Below are positions 6,410 to 9,031 of a stretch of DNA of 9,031 nt, piece by piece (the stretch's first letter is position 1; every line of letters starts with the position of its first letter). Location: contig CAIXOY010000196.1 in NCBI GenBank assembly GCA_903921135.1, positions 1-9,031 on the forward strand. Reading direction: 5' to 3'. This stretch comes from an uncultured Gammaproteobacteria bacterium (GTDB taxonomy: Bacteria; Pseudomonadota; Gammaproteobacteria; Pseudomonadales; UBA5518). Under the pieces are notes generated by a model. That model had not been told where the DNA came from. It saw only the letters and a program-made list of their open reading frames with translations, and did no database searches. The position numbers and the translations under genes were made by a program.

Positions 6410-6719
6410 TCGCACGCGCTTCTCACTGCTGGCGGCCCTGCTCTTCAGCGCCTCGGTCCATGCCGAGAGCGGCCTTCAGGGCCTGGAGATGGACGTCATG
6501 GATGCGGGCGAGAACGCGGCCCGGGCCACCTCGCGCATCGCGCTGCCACGGATGGCATTGCCGGTGCCCGCCGAGCAGGACCTGCCCGGCATCGAATCCG
6601 AGCGCAACGCCCGTGCGGCCGAACTGCTGCAGGACACCGGCGCGTCGGTAGCCCGCGAAGCCTCACCGGCGGTCGACACCGTCGACACCGGCGCAGAGCC
6701 CATCAATCCGCCGCGATGA
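6402..6719 (+). CDS. Small secreted protein of unknown function in the sigma operon
   Basis: I do not recognise this 105-aa protein. Residues 1-21 are a clear signal peptide (SDRTR, hydrophobic core LLAALLFSA, cleavage at VHA before E22). The mature part of about 84 residues has no membrane segment and no cysteine. It holds a helical acidic start (GLEMDVMDAGENAARA), a Pro-containing middle, and a low-complexity tail with VDTVDTG encoded by a perfect 9-bp tandem (6672-6689). The gene overlaps the anti-sigma gene by 8 nt, and GGAG at 6391-6394 stands 7 nt ahead of the ATG, so it is translated with the sigma/anti-sigma pair. A periplasmic helper of the signalling system or an accessory of the downstream barrel protein are both possible; neither is shown by the sequence. 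Confidence 0.78.
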   Translation: MSDRTRFSLLAALLFSASVHAESGLQGLEMDVMDAGENAARATSRIALPRMALPVPAEQDLPGIESERNARAAELLQDTGASVAREASPAVDTVDTGAEPINPPR

Positions 6720-6802
6720 GGGCCGGCGACTGTACACTTTAGAGGGCCCGCATCCGGGCATCACCACACCGCTACGCTGACGAGACCAGACGCCTGAAAC
6801 GC

Positions 6803-8095
6803 ATGCTCCAGAATCAGACTGCCCCCTTAGCAGCTGCGCTGCTCGCTCTGCTTTTGGGCGCGTCGTGCGCACTGGCGCAGACGCCCACGCCCGCACCCAC
6901 GCCCATGGAGCAGGGTGTGGCCGCATACCGGAAGGGTGACTTCGCGGCCGCGCTGGCGCACTTCACCCAAGCAGCAGCCGATGCCCCGGAAGACGCCAGC
7001 GTCCGCTTCAATCTGGGCCTCAGCCAGTACCGCCTCGGGCAGTACCAGGCCGCGCGCAAAAACTTCCTCGCCATTCGCGCAGCGCCCGACATGAACGCCA
7101 TTGCCGAGTACCACCTGGGCCTGGTCGCCGCGCGGCTCGGGCAGAACGATCGCGCCGCACGGCACCTGCGCGCCGCTGCGGCGGGGGATTCCAGGCGGCT
7201 GCGGGATCTGGCGCGCGCCGCGCTCGCGCAACTCGGCGAGCGCCCTGAGGCACGCGTGCCTACGGCCTATCTCATGGGCGGTCTGGGCTTCGACGACAAC
7301 CGCAACCGGGTGGCCAAATCCGTCGATCTGCAGGGGCAGGATCCGGAATCCGCGTATGTCGACCTGGTGGGACAGGGGCTCTATCCCCTGTCGTGGGAGG
7401 GCGAGTACGACCTCCGCGCCACGGCCTTCCACCGCAACTATGAAACCGACGACGAGCTGGACCAGAGCTCGCTGCAACTCGGGTTCCGGCGCAGCTGGCG
7501 GCCCGGGGCCTGGCGGCTGTCGGTATCGGCCGAGACCGAATCCATCCTGCTGCGCGACAGCAACCTGGTGCAGTCCGTGGGGCTGGGCTTCGAGGGCGTA
7601 CGGCGCGTGGGTAATTCCAGCCTGCGCCTGCGTTACCAGCCGGCGCACGTATACGCAGACAACAGCTTCGATTATCTGGACGGCAGCCGTCAGCGGGCAC
7701 TGGCCATGCAGGAGTTCACGCTGGCAGGCCTGCAATGGCGCGTGGGCTACGAGCTGGAGCAAAGCGCGCAGGGCGACGGCGTGGAGGCCGATGTGGTCTA
7801 CGGGCAGGCGCCGCTGCGGCACGGACCCTTCGTGCGTGCGGGCAAGACGCTGACGCCGCGCATCACATCGGATCTCAGCGCGTCCGTCCGCCGCAGCCGC
7901 TACAAGGATGACGATCCGCTCGGCGCAGACCGCCGCCGGGACGACCTCCTGCAACTCGGCGCCTCGCTGCGCTTCCAGGCCGGGCGCAATTGGGGGTTGC
8001 TGCTCGACTACCGCTTCTCGGACAACCGCTCCAACGTCGACGACTACGATCACGACCGTCACACCGTGATGGCCGGCATCGAGTGGCGTTACTGA
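6803..8095 (+). CDS. Secreted TPR protein with C-terminal outer-membrane beta-barrel (SLAM-like architecture)
   Basis: This is a 430-aa protein with a signal peptide (1-25, cleavage ALA before Q26) and a short Thr/Pro linker. Three TPR-like helical pairs follow: about 35-64, 65-97 (FNLGLSQYRLGQYQAARKNF) and 98-126 (YHLGLVAARLGQNDRAARHL). From about 154 it changes to alternating amphipathic strands (LMGGLGFDDNRNRV at the start) and ends in HTVMAGIEWRY with a terminal aromatic residue, as outer-membrane barrels do. The order TPR then barrel, and the GxxxDxN segment at the barrel start, resemble surface lipoprotein assembly modulators (SLAM) and similar TPR-barrel exporters; a search is needed to confirm family membership. 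The gene starts 83 nt after the small secreted protein, with a weak Shine-Dalgarno and no clear promoter, so it is probably read from the sigma operon promoter. The ATG at 6803 is the only one giving a signal peptide. Confidence 0.85.
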   Translation: MLQNQTAPLAAALLALLLGASCALAQTPTPAPTPMEQGVAAYRKGDFAAALAHFTQAAADAPEDASVRFNLGLSQYRLGQYQAARKNFLAIRAAPDMNAIAEYHLGLVAARLGQNDRAARHLRAAAAGDSRRLRDLARAALAQLGERPEARVPTAYLMGGLGFDDNRNRVAKSVDLQGQDPESAYVDLVGQGLYPLSWEGEYDLRATAFHRNYETDDELDQSSLQLGFRRSWRPGAWRLSVSAETESILLRDSNLVQSVGLGFEGVRRVGNSSLRLRYQPAHVYADNSFDYLDGSRQRALAMQEFTLAGLQWRVGYELEQSAQGDGVEADVVYGQAPLRHGPFVRAGKTLTPRITSDLSASVRRSRYKDDDPLGADRRRDDLLQLGASLRFQAGRNWGLLLDYRFSDNRSNVDDYDHDRHTVMAGIEWRY

Positions 8096-8120
8096 GATGC
8101 CCCAAGGTCTTTTCGCAGCC

Positions 8121-8155
8121 GATGGAACCTTTGCAAGACCACCGGCGTGTCTTGA
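8121..8155 (+). promoter_or_regulatory. ECF-type promoter in front of the acidic protein gene (site B)
   Basis: GATGGAACCT (8121-8130), 15 bp, then CGTGTCT (8146-8152), followed by TGA. Both elements and the spacing are identical to site A at the sigma gene, while the spacer differs. Transcription would start near 8160 and leave a leader of about 60 nt before the ATG at 8219. This makes the acidic protein gene a direct predicted target of the sigma factor, separate from read-through of the upstream operon. Confidence 0.82.
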
Positions 8156-8205
8156 TGCAGGGAGAGCGGCCACCGCGCCGCAACTCCGGACCTCACACCC
8201 CAAAT

Positions 8206-8209
8206 GGAG
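8206..8209 (+). promoter_or_regulatory. Shine-Dalgarno GGAG setting the acidic protein start
   Basis: GGAG lies 9 nt before the ATG at 8219. An in-frame ATG at 8204 overlaps this site and would add five polar residues before the signal peptide, so the later ATG is preferred. Confidence 0.7.
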
Positions 8210-8218
8210 ACAACACAC

Positions 8219-8815
8219 ATGCGCAAGCTGAGCCTTTTCATCATTGCCGCCAGCGCCACGCTCGGCGTTGCCGTAGCACAGGCAGAGGACGCCCCCCAGG
8301 CCGTTGAGGGTCCGGATGCCGTCACCGTAGAGCCCGAGATTATCGTTGACCCCATGCCCGAAGACGTCAGCACCGGCGAAGTGGTCGATCCGGCCCTCGA
8401 GACCGAGGAACTGGTCCTCTACCCCGTCGACAAGGTCGTGGAACTGACGGATGAGCAGGTGGTGGAAGACACCGCCGTGGAAGACGGCGCAGTGGACGAC
8501 ACCGCGGTTGATCCCGTCGTGGGCGAAGTCGCAACGGATGACGGCGGCGATGACGCGGGCGCAGTCGAGGACACCGGCAGCACCGATGAAAATCCGGAAA
8601 AAGTCGACGATTCGCTGATCTACATGACGACCACATCCACCGACACCGGGCCGACCCGCGGCACGGAAGGGTGCATGGAGTGCCGTAACCTGACCGGCGT
8701 CGTCGACGGTGGCGCGGTCGAGGCCCCGGCCCCCGAAGTCACCGCCGACGTGTTGGACGGCAACGCCACGGGCGTCGACGTGATGGATCCGGCAGAAGCC
8801 AAGAAGCGCAAGTAA
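8219..8815 (+). CDS. Highly acidic secreted protein of unknown function, predicted ECF target
   Basis: I do not recognise this 198-aa protein. It has a signal peptide (MRKLSLFIIAASATLGVAVAQA, split about residue 22). By count, 48 of the 176 mature residues are Asp or Glu and only 8 are Lys or Arg. Residues 82-96 are three tandem five-residue units (VEDTA, VEDGA, VDDTA). A Thr-rich patch at 136-149 precedes a lone CxxC pair (C152-M-E-C155). The protein ends in a basic cluster KKRK (195-198), a sharp contrast to the rest. The mature part looks disordered and has no membrane segment. It has its own ECF-type promoter (site B), a good Shine-Dalgarno, and a strong terminator 20 nt after the stop. 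Metal or cation binding, or being a cargo of the adjacent TPR-barrel protein, are possible roles but only inference. Confidence 0.85.
   Translation: MRKLSLFIIAASATLGVAVAQAEDAPQAVEGPDAVTVEPEIIVDPMPEDVSTGEVVDPALETEELVLYPVDKVVELTDEQVVEDTAVEDGAVDDTAVDPVVGEVATDDGGDDAGAVEDTGSTDENPEKVDDSLIYMTTTSTDTGPTRGTEGCMECRNLTGVVDGGAVEAPAPEVTADVLDGNATGVDVMDPAEAKKRK
8462..8506 (+). repeat. Three tandem 15-bp units within the acidic protein gene
   Basis: Three in-frame 15-bp copies begin GTGGAAGAC, GTGGAAGAC and GTGGACGAC and encode VEDTA, VEDGA and VDDTA (residues 82-96). A degraded echo, GAVEDTG, lies at residues 114-120. In-frame units of this size could expand or contract without breaking the gene. Confidence 0.75.
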
Positions 8816-8834
8816 ATCCGGAGCGCTTTCCTCC

Positions 8835-8870
8835 AACCCGCAGCCGCCTCTGGTGGTTGCGGGTTTTTTT
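8835..8870 (+). terminator. Rho-independent terminator closing the ECF-controlled cluster
   Basis: A 14-bp stem (8835-8848 with 8852-8865, two G-U pairs) closes a 3-nt TCT loop and runs into seven T's (8864-8870). The stem is long and GC-rich and starts 20 nt after the stop of the acidic protein gene. It is the only convincing intrinsic terminator in the window. Confidence 0.93.
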
Positions 8871-8972
8871 ATGCCCGTGCGGTATGCGGCGCCCTTGTCG
8901 CAGATCCCTTCCAGCCCCGACACTTCCCGCCCGCGGGCAGCCGCCCGACACAGTCACGGGGAAGCACTCCAG

Positions 8973-9031
8973 ATGCAGCAGTCCGCGCCGGCGGGGCTGA
9001 ACGCCGCCGATCTCAACTTCAATCCGCCGCA
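8973..9031 (+). CDS. Start of a probable gene cut by the right edge
   Basis: An ATG at 8973 opens a frame of 19 codons to the window edge (MQQSAPAGLNAADLNFNPP). GGGGAAG at 8958-8964 stands 8 nt ahead and is an acceptable ribosome site. The gene lies downstream of the strong terminator, so it begins a new transcription unit. Too little is visible to name a product; no signal peptide is apparent. Confidence 0.45.
   Translation, partial: MQQSAPAGLNAADLNFNPP

Noticed and set aside
6720..6802. Stem-loop GCCCG-CATC-CGGGC (6746-6759) and a TACACT hexamer before the TPR-barrel gene
   Set aside because: The stem is only 5 bp with no T-run, so it is not a terminator, and the hexamer has no -35 partner. 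No GGAACC-type promoter is present here either.
6827..8923. A 698-codon open frame on the minus strand
   Set aside because: It lies antisense to the TPR-barrel and acidic protein genes, both of which have signal peptides and proper starts, and it reads across the terminator. It is a by-product of high GC content.
8929..8938. Palindrome GCCCGCGGGC before the right-edge gene
   Set aside because: A short GC-only palindrome is expected by chance at this base composition and has no nearby promoter elements to give it meaning.

Overview
The window is a GC-rich stretch of ordinary-looking bacterial chromosome. TamA, an agmatine deiminase/N-carbamoylputrescine amidase pair, a CPXCG zinc-ribbon protein and an ECF sigma/anti-sigma pair together suggest a gammaproteobacterium outside the enterics. 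The species cannot be named from sequence alone. There are no rRNA, tRNA, CRISPR or IS features.

Layout. (1) 1-1615, minus: tamA, the Omp85-family outer-membrane barrel of the TAM complex, cut by the left edge about 40 codons before its expected end. (2) 1727-3689, plus, divergent from tamA: aguA and aguB, which turn agmatine into putrescine. (3) 3710-4471, minus, convergent with aguB: a small operon of RHH antitoxin, MazF/PemK-like toxin (GTG start, 16-nt overlap) and a 63-aa CPXCG zinc-ribbon protein. A 19-bp dyad lies over its promoter -10. (4) 4546-5061, minus: a four-helix membrane protein (DUF2269-like) that starts with TTG and has a readable sigma-70 promoter. (5) 5193-8815, plus: an ECF sigma factor, its zinc-finger anti-sigma factor, a 105-aa secreted protein, a TPR plus beta-barrel outer-membrane protein, and a very acidic secreted protein, closed by a strong intrinsic terminator at 8835-8870. 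(6) 8973 to the right edge: the first 19 codons of a probable further gene.

The most interesting part is region 5. The same bipartite promoter, GATGGAACCT-N15-CGTGTCT, occurs exactly twice: just upstream of the sigma gene (5155-5186) and upstream of the acidic protein gene (8121-8152). The -35 half is of the GGAAC type used by ECF sigma factors, and the spacing is identical. This points to a self-activating ECF switch whose output is a set of envelope and exported proteins: a small periplasmic protein, a TPR/barrel protein similar in architecture to SLAM-type outer-membrane secretion modules, and an acidic exported protein with a CxxC pair and a basic tail. The promoter at the sigma gene ends only six bases before the chosen ATG, so the induced sigma mRNA may be leaderless. 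What the system senses and what the exported proteins do cannot be read from the sequence.
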